A stretch of DNA of 64,000 bases from Sphagnum compactum (GCA_965153455.1 OZ234502.1:11935495-11999494), one strand, 5' to 3'. Positions 49,101-61,440 are shown, counted from the stretch's first letter. A program made the numbers and translations. The notes: generated from the letters alone by a model not told the origin.

Positions 49101-51907
49101 TGTCAATTTAGATGAACAAGCAGCAGAAGCAAGAGGCTATGAATGAATTGCTAAGCATATTGGCACAATAGAAGTTTTAGATAAACCCTCTTTGAATTGT
49201 TTCCAATTGTTGACATGGGTGGACTTGAAGGTGGTCTAGATGGGCTTACTAGCACAAGCACTAGACTGAATCTAAACTTTAGGTGGGATTCTTGGCATGG
49301 AACAGTAGGAAAGGCTGAGACAAGAACAAAATGTAGAAAGCTTGAACAAATCATCTGTTTGGATTGAGCCAGTCAAGGTAGTTACCTTCTCCACTGGTCC
49401 TCTTCAGACTAGGGAGGGGGGTTTGTGAGTATGTTTCAGCAGGTGGCAACTAGGTTTTCAGTTCACAGTCTGTGCTTCTTTGTATGCAAGTAGTTATGTC
49501 TGGGACCACATTATCCCAGATACCTGCATGACGATTTGGGCACATGGTGTGTATGTTGCAGTTAATGCAGTTCAGACTACCTGTTCCACAAATGTGACAG
49601 AGCTTAGATGACAGTCACAAATTGAGTTCAAGGGAAGTTAATGAACTTGGCCAGTTCATGTGAACACCAGCACCTGTGCAGGTGCAAGCATTTGAAGCAT
49701 TACAACATCAACAGCTGCTGCAGCAGCAGCAGCAACGCTTACAGAATCAACGAAGTTTTCCGGGACATCCACAGTATGATTCCCAAGAGGTTTATGGATT
49801 CAGCCATAAATTTTCAGAGCGACCTGGCATGAAGCCTCACACCCCTTTTAATACTTTTGAGTCCCACCAGCTGCAATGGGAAAGAAGCTTATCAGCACTA
49901 ACAGCCCTCACTAGTTTGGATAGTTTGAAAGGGTTGCCCATGGAACTGGTGACTCAAATCCAGGAACAAAAGCAGCGAGCCTGGGCTGAACGACAAAATA
50001 GTGTGCCATCTTTTGTGGATCAACCTGGGATCCCCTTGAACATGGAGAGATTCCACCAGGAGGCTTTTGAGAGGTGGTAAGTGCAGGAGAGACAGCAGCA
50101 GGTAGAAGCAGCAGCAGCAGTCCATGCCCAGAGACTGTCAGCGAGCCTTATTTTGGAAAAGATAGAAGCCAATCAGGGTAAAGAAAATGGCAAGGTGAGC
50201 ATCACAACATCCAAATGGAGCCCCACCATCAGGTCGAAACTGGCCATTACTTCAACCTGAGTCAGAGGCACTAGGAAGCCACCTTTTGTGGGAATGAGGC
50301 TCTCATGAGTATGGAGGCCAGGGACTGCAGACTCCAGGTAGAGGTCATTGGTTATCTTCATCACCACAAGAGCAGCTTCCCATTCTCACACCACAGAGCA
50401 CAATTTTAACCCAACCTGGGTGGAAACCTCCAGCGTCACCAAGGCCCTGACTGACAGAAATTCAGCAGGAGGAGGCTGAGCGGAGGAGGATGGAAGAAAA
50501 AAATCCATTTGGTGCAACTTCACAAGCAATGTTGTCAGCTTCACCTGAGAACTCTATTGGCTTTGGTCCTTGGACCTCGCCTTCCTCATCTCAAAAATTC
50601 TATAGACAGTTTCAGGATGAGGATGCTTACAAGGCAGCAAGCCTCAATGCACCATCAGTTTCAGTGGCAAATTTTCAGGGACATCCTTCTTCAGCAAGGC
50701 AAGGAGATATTCCTGCCTGGGTTTTGTCCTTGTCAAGTGAGAAAGAGAGTTCACCACGTGAACTGGGGGATGAACTACTGGAAAGTACCCAAAACAAGAG
50801 AGTCACCAAGGTTAACTTGAACACATTTAATCAGCCATTTGCACCTCGGCTTTATCAAAAAACTGTTGTACTTAATGATGGTGATTTTTGTAGAGCCAAA
50901 AGAGTCAAAGAAGAGTAAGAAGCGTGCTGCAAAGGTAAAAGCCCTAGCACCAACAGGCAAGGCTCCAGCCTTCACCTCTATAGGAGAGCCGCCCCTAGCA
51001 AATACTTCACTTATGGCTTCCATCTGGGGCCACTTGAAGTATCTGAAGAGAGCTTTTCATCACATTCTTCAGAACCATTGTTAGCTGAGGTTTCAAAGTT
51101 TCAAGAGCCAACAAACACTGCATGGTCAGTGAACCCATCTGGACAACCAAAGACACCTATGTCTCTGACAGAGATCCAGAAGGGCAAGAAGCAGGTCTCT
51201 CAGGAACAGGAACAGTTGCCTATTTCACAAGCTGGAAATATGCAGCAGGGAATTCAGGCTTCATTGCAGCCTGTGGTTTTGACGAGTCAAAGTGTGAGTG
51301 GTGGGGCATCTGCTTGGCAAACTCTGCCTTCCCAACAGCCGATGAGTGCTCCTCGTTCAAAGACTGTAGTCTTTGAAGATGATGATGATGGGTCTTTCTG
51401 GGATACTAACTTTGACAGGAGGAGGAGCTTCAAAACAAGTTCTGAAGCCAGAACGGTAATCACCCTTAACCAAGTTGACCTTGGTTGTGGTGCTCATGGC
51501 TGTACTAGTATTCCAAGGGGTGTGACAGCGCCTCCAGAAAAGAGTAGATTAGCTTATGCTTTTGCACTAAGTGGAAGGACTGTACCTATTGCACTTTTTA
51601 TCAAAATGGCCATTTGTACAGAAATGAAATTTGTAGGAATCTTGATTTTTATCCTAGCAATCCAGCAGATTCTAATTCTCTCCTACCTACCAGTGGCAAA
51701 AACCCTGAGAGAAGCAAGTCGTGCTTAGCTGATGTCACTAGATTTTTAGAGGAGGATGTTCCTCGCGATCTGGAGAATAGTGCCAGCAGTGCAATGGGGG
51801 AAAGGAAGAAGGGGAAAAAGGGGAAGGTGGTAGACCCATCTTTGCTTGGCTTTAGTGTCACCAGCAATCGGATCTTGATGTGTGAGATTCAACACATGGA
51901 AGACTAG

Positions 51908-53288
51908 TCTTTGGCATGCCACAGGAAGCCACAGGAAGCCGCATGTTCTCTGTCATTGGACCTTTTTTAGAAACTGTTTTGCCACCCATTGTGGATTTGG
52001 TTACAATTAAGTGACAAAACTAAGTGAAAAGTATGTGAGGATTGACAAGGGGCAATGTAAAAGAATTCAATAATCCCCTTACAAGTAACCTTGGGTCCTT
52101 GATTTCATGGTGCATAGTGTCTCAAAGCACATATGACCAAACAGGGTGCCAACTTGGTCTCTTGTCATCTTCAGCCACCAGGGACACAAAGTCAGCGGTC
52201 ACTGAGAAATGCTAAGTTGATTTATCAAGCCATTGGTAATCACAGGATTGTCATCATTAGCCCTATATATCATCCCTGCCAATTGGCACTGAAAGGTTTT
52301 CTGTATGATGAATCAGAAGGGCCTGCATTTGCTACAAGGCATAGGTGCAGTGCCAGACATGTTTGATTATTCTTGGTTTACTGGTGCTTCTTGTGCTGGC
52401 TCCATGGCTGTATGTTGTGCTAGTGTAAAATCCAAGCTGAAATTGAATTCAGAACCTCAAGGAATAATCAGACAAAGGGTGTCAAGAAACTCAAAAGGTG
52501 TTGGTCATCTGCAATGTGACCTCTTTATCGCGAATTCTGGCATTTTTTCCTTGGTAAGCATTCTGACTGAGTGCATTCAGAGAGACAACACCAGGTAGTA
52601 AATCCCTGCTGGTGTTCTGACCAATGGCAATCAGAGAGACAGACACTGGATGGTGAATGGCTACTGGTGTTTTGACCAGGGGTGATCGGAAGGACAGACA
52701 CCCAGTGGTAGTTATGGCTGCTGTTGTTCTGGCTGCAGGGAGATGGGGAATGGTATCATAAGCGTTGTTTTCAGAACAACAGGACCTGTTTCTGACTCTC
52801 TAGTGCCAGAAAATTCTTGATAAGCTATGATGTTTCGGTGGTGGTGTAGAGATTGGACTTCTTTAGTCTTGTTCAGACATCAAGCACCACTCCTGCTGGC
52901 ATTTTTGCCAATTGGAGCTTCTGGCTTTTTACTTAATAGTTACTACATCACTTTGAACATTATCTTGTTAAGCTGATGGGTTGCAGTCAGATGACTGGAA
53001 GAGAATTGAGTTTGACTAACTTTCCACATATTTAATCCTGTGAAAAAAATGTCTTTGCAAGAATCCAATGCACTTGCAGAAATTTCTCAGTGTATTTAGG
53101 GTTTAGGATATCCATGAATATTGCTCTTATTTTCAGGGATGTCTTCCAACTACTCCTTAAGAGTGGGAGGAGAAATATATTTGGTTTGCCATATGATTCA
53201 CAAGACATGAAGATGCAGCTTCAGAGAGTGCCTGTCTGAGCAATTTCTCAAGGAAAACTCAAATCTTAATAACAATGGAGGTTTTGTT
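51908..53288. other. Region between the GYF pseudogene and the RRM gene
   Basis: No gene recognised. It contains three copies of a ~54-bp tandem unit (CAATCAGAGAGACAGACACT, then GGCTACTGGTGTTTTGACCA) at about 52,570-52,735. Part may be the degenerate 3' region of the GYF pseudogene. Confidence 0.5.
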
Positions 53289-53294
53289 TTTATT
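53289..53294 (-). terminator. Candidate polyadenylation signal of the RRM gene
   Basis: On the minus strand AATAAA occurs about 290 bases after the stop codon of the RRM gene. This is a plausible 3' end but is not unique evidence. Confidence 0.4.
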
Positions 53295-53583
53295 CAAAAA
53301 CTCATCTTATTGGTTGAAAATGTGGTACAGACATGAAAACACAGAATTTTCACACTTAGGATCAACTATGCTACAAGTTGGTGCCCTCCATTGTACAGAT
53401 CAGAAGAATCTCAACAAAGACTATGGCAATGGTACCAGGCTCTCATCTCTTAGCCAGATTTAAGGCCATCAGAGAGATAGGTCAAAAACAGTGGAACTCC
53501 TAAATTTGGCGACAGCATGATGACTACTGACCATCTGCAGACCAGACCTTCCACTACATTACACTGAACTTACTGTAGACCTG

Positions 53584-55994
53584 TCAATAGGATGCATAAG
53601 CATGCTGGTGGCTATGGTGGTGCCCTTGGAAATCCCAACGTCTTAGAGCTGCTAACTGAGCATTAGTCTGTGCTACTGTTGTTAACAGTCCTGGCACTCG
53701 CATGCCAGCAAAAGCTGCATCACACAATGCAATTTACAAGAGTCAGAAATGACTAAAGTGCCCAACTGTAGATTTTACTGCCATGCAAGCATATACATTG
53801 CAGGATAGTAACCCTACTGGGACTGTTTTCTGGAGTTTGCACCTACAAGGGCAAGGAATAAAGGTAGGAACTGTCAGAATTGGTGCTTGTGGCTGGAAAG
53901 TCTTGCTAACCAGTTTAGACTTACTGAGAGGATAGATCAGGGTACTTTTGGGTGTGTGCTGGACTCTTGCATAGACTACCCTCACAAAGGCTCAAACTAG
54001 CACTGAGAGTTGACTTGAGGTAAAAGAACTATAGGGCCTTCTGACAATCCTCAAGGAAACCATCCACAACAGCATCAAATGAACACACCAGAACAAAGTA
54101 TTTGAGATGTAAACACAAGCCAGTTGCCTCTGCCAATCCAAAAGACACAATTATCATACCTGTAGGAGAATGATTAAGGTACACATAGTTGGGGTGCGGA
54201 GGGGTCATCTGCCAAGAATCACCATCTTTCTCATGTGATCTTCCAAACAATCTGCTGCTGTCAGGGTCGTGACGTGCAGGTTGTGCTGACCTCTCCCCAG
54301 AGATCTGCAACAAGTTTACACAAAATTTAACATCGACAACCTTGAAATTCAAGTCCAAACAAGGTACATGAACCAAAATCTGATGCAAAACAAATCTGCT
54401 ACTAACAGTCACCAGACAGACCATGCCCAAATGGAGACTCAGGCTACTTGAACAGAACCTCTACTGAATGTTCCAGTCTTTGCTAATAGACTGTACATGA
54501 ACCTACAACTTTGAAGTATAGAGAGGACTCTCCAACCAGAAGCTGTAACATCTGGAAAACCTGGAGCCTAGATTAACATCATGCCAGAGAAATTAAACAA
54601 TTTCGATAAAGACTGTTACTGCAAACCAGTGGACTTGTTGCTCTAATCCTAAAACCATGGTGACAGGCTTACATGCCAAGAAAGAAACATTTGGGCACGA
54701 GGGAATGGATTAACAAGCGAAAAAAAAGGTGTAGAAACATGCGGCAGTACAGCAACAAGCAAGCCTGTTTTGACACCTGGGATACATGTGAAACTGAAAA
54801 ATACATGAACACCTCCCTGTTTCTACATGGCTTCCAACTGTATCTTAATTTAGCTTTGAAATTCAATCAATTTCATAAAGCACTCATAACAACTATTCCT
54901 AAGTCAAAACATGATTCCTAAGTCTCAGGAAGCCCGAAAGGCAAGTATAAAGGAAGCCATCAAAGATTTGTCTTAAGTTGTGCTATTATACAACTCATCA
55001 TGGCCAGTGTTGAAACCAGACACCTGACAAATCTCACGGATGAAACATCTGGAGTACAGTTTACCAATTGATTCCCTGAAAAGGAGGACAGGTATGACCA
55101 AAACCTACCGCAAAGCGGACAGAACGATTGCAAAGGTATACAAGCCCTGAAAAAAGACGGAGGGCATACTGAGCGCTCTCCTCTGTCTCATACTCTGCAA
55201 ATCCATAACCCTTGTGGCGCTTGCTGTCTTTGTCTCTTGGAAAATACACATCTACCAACGGTCCTGCTTGCACCATGATCTCGTAGACCACCCTCTCGTC
55301 CACTCTCTCATCCAGATTCCCTATCATTGTAAACATCACTCTCTCGTATTAGACAACTTTGTGTCTTTTATCCTTCTTCCTTCTGTCATCAAACAAAACC
55401 CTCATGTCTCAACCAACAGTCTAACCAGGCTCTCCTCCAAGACATGGTTTCCCCTGCCTTTGGGGCAATCTTTATATGCACTTGGTCCAGAGCAGGTATG
55501 CTTTTGATGCCCTCGAAGACAGAAACATTAAAAAGCTGAAAAAAGAGAGTACTACAGCTGATTATAGAAAATTGAAACGCTGGAATTTCACCAAACCCTA
55601 ATACACCGAAATGACCCTGGCTCCTTGAGCAGCAGGATATCAGAAGCCCGGAATAATGCTAAAAAAACACCACGCCTATTGAAGCCCAAATAGCCCCCGG
55701 ATAACAAAACAAATGAAAACACAAAACATTTTACGGCAGTCCAAAAAGCTTCCAGAACCATTCACACAAAAGAGCACAAATTCGTCAACCATTGCACCAA
55801 GCGTTTGGCAAATCGTATCATGTTGTAAAAAGAAAAATCGAAGTGGAGCACCAAATACATGCGAACAAGCCCCGGGAATGTCCGGCCGGAAATTCCATTC
55901 CCCTTTAAATGAAAAACAGAGAATACGAGAGAGAAAAACAAACAAAGAGTTACAACATACCAACATACACCGTCGCATCCGGATTTCCCGGCAT
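53584..55994 (-). CDS. Small single-RRM RNA-binding protein (SF3B4/RBM7-like), four exons
   Basis: Coding exons on the minus strand are 55994-55961, 55320-55109, 54304-54160 and 53714-53584. All three introns are GT-AG and the phases fit, giving 173 residues. The single RRM spans residues 8-82, with RNP2 VYVGNL (9-14) and RNP1 KGYGFAEY (48-55), both with their aromatic residues. The blocks GNLDERV, MVQAGP, PRDKD and YALRLFSGLV match a plant family of short RRM proteins related to the first RRM of SF3B4 and to RBM7. A role in splicing or nuclear RNA handling is inferred from that. The rest (83-173) is low-complexity, with a Tyr/Pro patch (PPHPNYVYLNH) and a His-rich tail (GHHHSHQHAYASY). The 34-base first exon is too short to be obvious; the reading frame across its junction and the RNP2 motif support it. 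Confidence 0.88.
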
Positions 55995-56180
55995 GTTTTC
56001 TGATCCCGTCTTCTTCTTCCCTTACGGGCTCCCGTCTCTTCAATCGAATGACAGAATTCCGGCCGCAACTTCTTCTTCTTCCCGTCCTACAACGGACCAC
56101 AGAGCGAGTCACAAAGAAACCCTCAAACACCACCGCACGCACGCGCACAAAGAAACCCTCGAAAGAAAGAAAGAAACATA
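55995..56180 (-). promoter_or_regulatory. 5' leader and proximal promoter of the RRM gene
   Basis: Composition becomes GC-rich just upstream of the ATG at 55,994, with GCGGCCGG, GTGCGCGTGCGTGCGG and repeated GAGGGTTTCTTTGTG on the minus strand. This contrasts with the AT-rich DNA beyond 56,250. The GTTTCTTTGTG duplication is about 35 bases apart. No TATA box was identified. Confidence 0.45.
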
Positions 56181-56805
56181 CGGAGAAATTCCACACGTCC
56201 TCATCAAAATAAAACAAGGGCTGGTGTGTCACACCGTGGCCTTGTCATTTACATTAAAGAAGTATCTTAAGGCAAAAAGAAGAATTATGGAAACTCAAAT
56301 ATTTCACCATGCAAAAATATAATCTTGAAAAAAAAAAAAAAATCCTCTACAAGAAACCAAAATCCTTCAAGATCGTATTATAACTCTATAATAACTAATC
56401 TCAAGTTTCAACACAAGCCAAAATATCATCTTTCAAAAATCCTCATATAAAAATAGACCTATTATCACCTAGGGGCCGAAATCCCTTAAGCTACTATACT
56501 CTATGATGAATTTAAACACAATATCCTTGCCTACCAAGGCAAGGCCAACAAATTACTTGCAAGAATATGCTTTGGAAAAGAAAAAATTGGGGGTGGGGAA
56601 GGGGAGGGGATGAACCAGTGCGTACTTTTGTGGTGAAATTTTGCATTTGTGTGACCTCAGATCCTCACCAGCGACACTCGTAAAGGGGTCTAGAGTTATG
56701 ATTTTGCCTGAATTTGCTAACCAGAGCGTTGCTTTCACCTAACAATCCACCAATGTCTAGGAATTATTGCCACAAATGTTGACGATGGAAATCTGGCATG
56801 TTGCC
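56181..56805. other. Intergenic DNA
   Basis: No gene seen. An A-run of about 14 bases lies near 56,328-56,341. The remainder has no recognisable feature. Confidence 0.5.
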
Positions 56806-57138
56806 ATTTAGGGTACTCTTAGAGGAGGGTTGCATTATGTAGAGTCTTGCCGTTGGGCAAATTCATCACCTTCTTACATTTTCTTTTCATTTAGGGTATT
56901 CTTGGAGGAGGGTTTCATTAATTAGAGTCATGCCATTGGGCAAATTCATCATCTTCTTACATTTTCTTTTCATTTACGGTATTCTTGGAGGAGCGTTTCA
57001 TTACTTAGAGTCATGCCATTGGGCAAATTCATCACCTTCTTACATTTTCTTTTCATTTAGGGTATTCTTGGAGGAGGGTTTCATTAATTAGAGTCATGCC
57101 ATTGGGCAAATTCATCACCTTCTTACATTTTCTTTTCA
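56806..57138. repeat. 83-bp tandem repeat, four copies
   Basis: Units starting ATTTAGGGTATTCTTGGAGG begin at 56,806, 56,889, 56,972 and 57,055, exactly 83 bases apart. Each carries ATGCCATTGGGCAAATTCAT and ends TTACATTTTCTTTTC. The last three copies are nearly identical and the first is more diverged. Confidence 0.97.
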
Positions 57139-57446
57139 TTGTACATAGTCGTTCTTACATCTTTGAATTATGAGCAGAGCACCACCCAAATGTTGGGTTG
57201 AACAAATGGGCCATACAAAGTGTCTAGGGATTTGTAGGTGACATTGAATTCCAATTCCACAATGAACGATTGAGATCTTGCAACTACACATGGAAATTGT
57301 GTGCTTGTGGCATGCAACAATGGCGGGTTTAGGTTCGAAGCTTCAATAATTGATTGAAATTTTACATTTTTAGCACACTTGAAGATCTTGCTACAAATAG
57401 TAAATGCATCAGGCTCTTCGCTTTACTTTATGTTTTTGTTTAAACC

Positions 57447-57985
57447 TATTTGTTTTTAAGTTCTCCATTGCATATTCTTACAATTCGACAACTCAACAAA
57501 GCATTGATTTTCATTTTTACATTGAACATGCATGTTTCCAAGTTCTACCATCATGCAATTTTATAGTTCAGCAATGTAACAAAGGTTTGCTTTTCTTTCT
57601 TGTTTTCAACTAGTGGGTTTCCAAGTTTTGCCATTGTGCATTTTTGCAATTCAATAGTGTAGTAAGGTTGTTTTTTTTTCTTTCTTGTTTTTAACATGTG
57701 TGTCTCCAAGTTTTTTTGTTGTGCATTTTTAAAGTTCAGTAGTGTAATAGAGGTTTGTTTTTCTTTCTTGTTTTGAACCAATGTGTTTCTAAGTTCTACT
57801 GTTGTGCATTTTTGCAATTCAATAGTGCAACAAAGACTTGTTTTTCTATCTTGTCTTCAACTTGTGTGTTTCCAAGTGCCACGTGCATTTTTGAAGTTTA
57901 ATAAAACAGTAGAGGTTTGCTTTCTTTTTTGTTTTCAACCCACATGTTTTCAAGTTTTTCCATCACACAGTTTGTTAGTATGTGT
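57447..57985. repeat. Second ~83-bp tandem repeat, about seven copies
   Basis: A different unit (GTTTCCAAGTTCTACCATTG, then TGCATTTTTGCAATTCAATA, TGTAACAAAGGTTTG, TTTTTCTTTCTTGTTTTCAA) starts near 57,450, 57,534, 57,617, 57,702, 57,785, 57,868 and 57,946. Spacing is 83-85 bases except the last at 78. Copies are more diverged than in the neighbouring array. Confidence 0.92.
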
Positions 57986-58079
57986 GTTGTAAGTTCATTT
58001 TCCACAATGGCACCCTTAAAATTGCCTTAAAACTTAAAGACAGTTATTTTTAAATGAATCTATCTTGCTTTCTACACTT

Positions 58080-60690
58080 ATGAGTTCAAATTTTTGTGTG
58101 TCCTCAAATTCCAACAAAAACAAAGCTCATGTTATTACTAATGTTAGTTTTAATAGAGTTGCTAGTAGGGCTTCTACTTCAACTAATCCTAACATTTCTA
58201 AAAATGATCATGTTGACATCACTATTCATGAAAAAGGTGAAAAAAAATCTACATTTACAAATAAGAAATGAAAGGTTGAGTGAGTTGAATCAAAGCTTCC
58301 AAGATATGTGGGTTGCAAAGTTTCCTTGGGGCAAATTAATTGTTGGGCCGATGGCAAGAGGCAGAAGGTTTGATGCAAAATTTGCTCCACAGTTGAACAA
58401 AGGGAAAAATTACACATCCCTAAACTTGATGGTTGAAAAAACACAATGGTAGGCAGATGTGTGAAGTAATTAACAAGGGGGCTAGGAAATCTTACATCAA
58501 TTCTAATAGCCAACATATTTAAAACAAAAAGATTTATGCCATAACCAAGTGTGATGGCATTCAACTCCAAGTTATGAAACATAGTCAGGTTGAAAAGAAA
58601 AGAAAATATGTGCAATTTGTTACCCTTTTCATCATTTGAAGTTCAAGAAAACTATCACTAACTTTGAAAACATGCATCAGTTGTTATAATTTTTGAAAAT
58701 GGAAAACAATCTTAACAAATATTAAATAGACATTAATGGTTGGGGCATGGTAGAATGCATGACCAATGTGTTCTTGGCAACCACTTGAAGATGACCATCC
58801 CAACATTAATTTACTACATATCTAAAGTTGCAATTTGAAGTGACTAATATAGATAACCAAATGTGGATTTGAATGCATGCTTATGTTGTTGAAGATTTTA
58901 AGGAAACGTCGATCTTGTGAATCGAAAGCAAATCACAAATGGTTGCACAACAAACAACTTCACCAACATGATCAAAATATCTACGAAGGTTTTTGGGGGT
59001 TCATTTGACCATGATTTAGCTACTAAGGTCGTCTACTTTGATGCAGATGGTGTTGGCACCTTCCAAGGCATTAAAATTAGGGTTGCAACCCAGCTAAAAG
59101 AAAAGACTTCACCTTTTTTTATTCATGTGAATTGCATAGCTTGTAAAACTCACCTGATAACCCTCACCTTTTCAGCTCTACCCGTATTTGTGAAGATGGA
59201 GGCATTATTGGAAAATGTGTATGTGTATTTCAACCATTTTCCAAAACAAATTAGTTAAAGCTATGGAACAAAAGGTCTTCAAATTTTGCACAACATCAAA
59301 ACTAGATGGATTAACATGGCTGCTCCAAGCAAGGTGGTCCCTGAAGAATTAAATTTTTTTTGGTGAAGATGGCACAAGATGTTGATAATAAATTTTGTAG
59401 CTACAAATTATAAGTTGTTATTTGACATTGAGACCATTTTTGGGCTTATTTGTGTGATGTTTATGTTGGAAACTTTACAAGGTTTGATTAGATATGTTTA
59501 AAACTTAGAAACCTTCATTTGCAACTTTGTGAGCAATGTGAATTTGTGTCAAGTATTCCTTGCATAAGAGGTCTTGAATGCTACAAGAATAATCTACCCT
59601 TAGTATTGGTTGTAGTTTTGTATGAAAAAACATTTCCTAATCACATTGTTTTGCTCAAAACATAATATTGCCACCCAAAACTACTTAATAATGATGGTGT
59701 GATGTGTCCAACCTTGTTGGATGGTTTGAAATTGGATCACCATGGGGTAATCACAAACTACAATATCCATTTTTTAACATCACAAGGCAGAAAACCAATA
59801 CCTTTTACTATGGCAATGTCTCTTAACTCTAATTAATAAGAAAATGTATAAAAAAGGACTCATATCTATGATATATATACTCTAGGAAGTTAATACCAAA
59901 AAATAAAAACCATATGACCATCTTGTGTTCTTTGAAAGACTTTTATATTTGTGTTTTATCATGTGTAAAATCCATACACATTTTAAAATGGACTCATAGC
60001 TATTGGAATATCAAATCATATGTTTTATGGTATTCAACCATAAGTTGTATGAATAAAATGAAAACAAAAATTCTTATTGGGATGTCATTGCAATGGGAGT
60101 AGGCATTTAGGTATTTTCTAGAGCCCCAAAATTGTGGAAATTCATGAATCCATTTTCAAGCTGAAATTTTTTGAATTTGATGGAAGTTTCTTCGTTCAAA
60201 GTGTTCAATAATGTATTAGGATAGGAAGGTGAGAGAAAGTTCTTGCCAAAAAATGATTTTAAATAGACATGTTTATTGTGAAGGTGTTGATAACACTAAA
60301 AATACTACGAAAATGGATTCCTATCATGCAAATTTTGGTCCACCCTAGCTTGCAACTACCCCATGCATTTTTTTTCATTGTTACAATGAAAAGAAACTAC
60401 AATTTTTCCATATTGCCACCTTTTAACTATAACCCAACATCATGACTATGGCAAAGGTTAAGATCAAATGGCATTTTGAAGGAAAGACTTTAAATTTTTT
60501 TGAAGCTTATTGAACTTTCCATTTGATCACACTAGGTATAGTAGAAGATGAACAAACTTTTTCAACCTTGACCTACATCAAGAATAAATCGAAAACCTAT
60601 CTCATAGTCCATTTGCATCTAGTCATTAAGATGTATGTTCAAAAGCTTTATCATTTGGCCACATTTCCATTCTACATTACCATTCAAGAT
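58080..60690 (+). pseudogene. hAT-type transposase, full-length but decayed
   Basis: Collinear fragments cover a whole transposase. An N-terminal frame starts at an ATG at 58,080 (MSSNFCVSSNSNKNK). A zinc-finger-like block follows (ESKLPRYVGCKVSLGQINCW, then CKICSTVEQREKLHIPKLDG) at 58,289-58,430. The catalytic-core region (ATKVVYFDADGVGTFQGIKI, 59,018 on) is in the longest intact frame, 58,917-59,258. Then come ILHNIKTRWI (59,284 on) and FDIETIFGL (59,419 on). The C-terminal dimerisation block VEDEQTFSTLTYIKNKSK starts at 60,541 and ends TFPFY. Stops and frameshifts separate the blocks, so it is not functional. It is a different, less hAT-canonical lineage than the relic at 2.2-2.9 kb. No terminal repeats were identified. 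Confidence 0.75.
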
Positions 60691-60889
60691 TAGTAGACCA
60701 ACAAATGTTAATATGGTGTGGATTTGTAGTGTATTCTAAGGGCAAACATGCCTAGGTATGTTTTTCATTTAATGCAACTCTATCTTTGTAATGACTTTGA
60801 AATCATTAGCATTTGGCCATATATGAATGCATTATCATTCATGAAAACTTCTTTCTTAGCTAATTTCAACTTATAACAAGTTGAGTTTT

Positions 60890-61440
60890 GTGTGATTTCG
60901 TGCATGTTAACCTTCAATTGTTTATTGGTTGAATCCATTTATGGATTAGGTTCAATCTTGAAAAAACTTTTAACACATTTTTTTTGTTTATACTTGTTTG
61001 CATTGAAGTTATTTTTGCTTTCAATTTTATGGTACTTGTGAATGATGTATGGTTCTATTTGTGTACAAGTAACCTTTAAACTATTGTTGGGCAAAATCCA
61101 ATTATGGATTGGGGTTCAATCCCCTTTGAAGGCATCAAGATGTAGTCCTGCATTTGTTTGCATCTCGTGGCATTGTATGGTTTTTGTGGCATTTTGATTC
61201 TTGTGTTTTATGTTTGGTTGTAACATGTAGGATACCTTCAACTGTAATGGGGTAGAATCCATTCATGGATTGAGGTTCAATTCCCTTTGAAGTCAACTTT
61301 TTGCATAATTATAATTTCTTTGCTTCGTTTGAGCTTGTAATTGTTTTGTGGAATGTAGATCAACCTTTAATTACAATAAGGCATAATAAATTAAAAAATG
61401 GGCTTCAAACACCCCTTTCAAAGAATACAAGGCAATTTTT
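60890..61440. repeat. ~164-bp degenerate tandem repeat, three to four copies
   Basis: A marker phrase of the form AATCCATTTATGGATT, then GGTTCAATCCCCTTTGAAG recurs at about 60,923, 61,086 and 61,251, with a weaker one near 61,383. Each is preceded by ACCTT[CT]AA. Between markers the sequence is T-rich and diverged. Confidence 0.75.

Larger units (their letters stand above)
43331..51907 (+). pseudogene. EXA1-like GYF-domain protein, unprocessed pseudogene
   Basis: Functional relatives bind proline-rich partners through a GYF domain and act in translation-linked processes. Collinear blocks here include WREAQHEDEQESNN and DSKWSTRWGFEDKDRE (44,700-45,000), SAPGFGIGRGRGDPTVVGFA (45,208 on), KLLEIYWTIRPSP (45,410 on), GHKEDLFFDQPGL (46,158 on), the GYF domain (46,910-47,070), an intact Gln/His/Pro-rich exon (47,645-48,665), QAFEALQHQQLLQQQQQ (49,682 on), AERRRMEEKNPFG (50,477 on), EDDDDGSFWD (51,376 on) and the C-terminus DPSLLGFSVTSNRIL...MED ending at the stop at 51,905. 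Intron-like gaps with splice sites (for example AAT|GTAAGA at 47,350) show it was not retroposed. Frameshifts lie near 45,130, 45,355 and 45,435; in-frame stops lie at about 50,080, 50,293 and 50,449. A small exon may exist at 43,331-43,375. Whether part of it is still transcribed is unknown. Confidence 0.8.
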
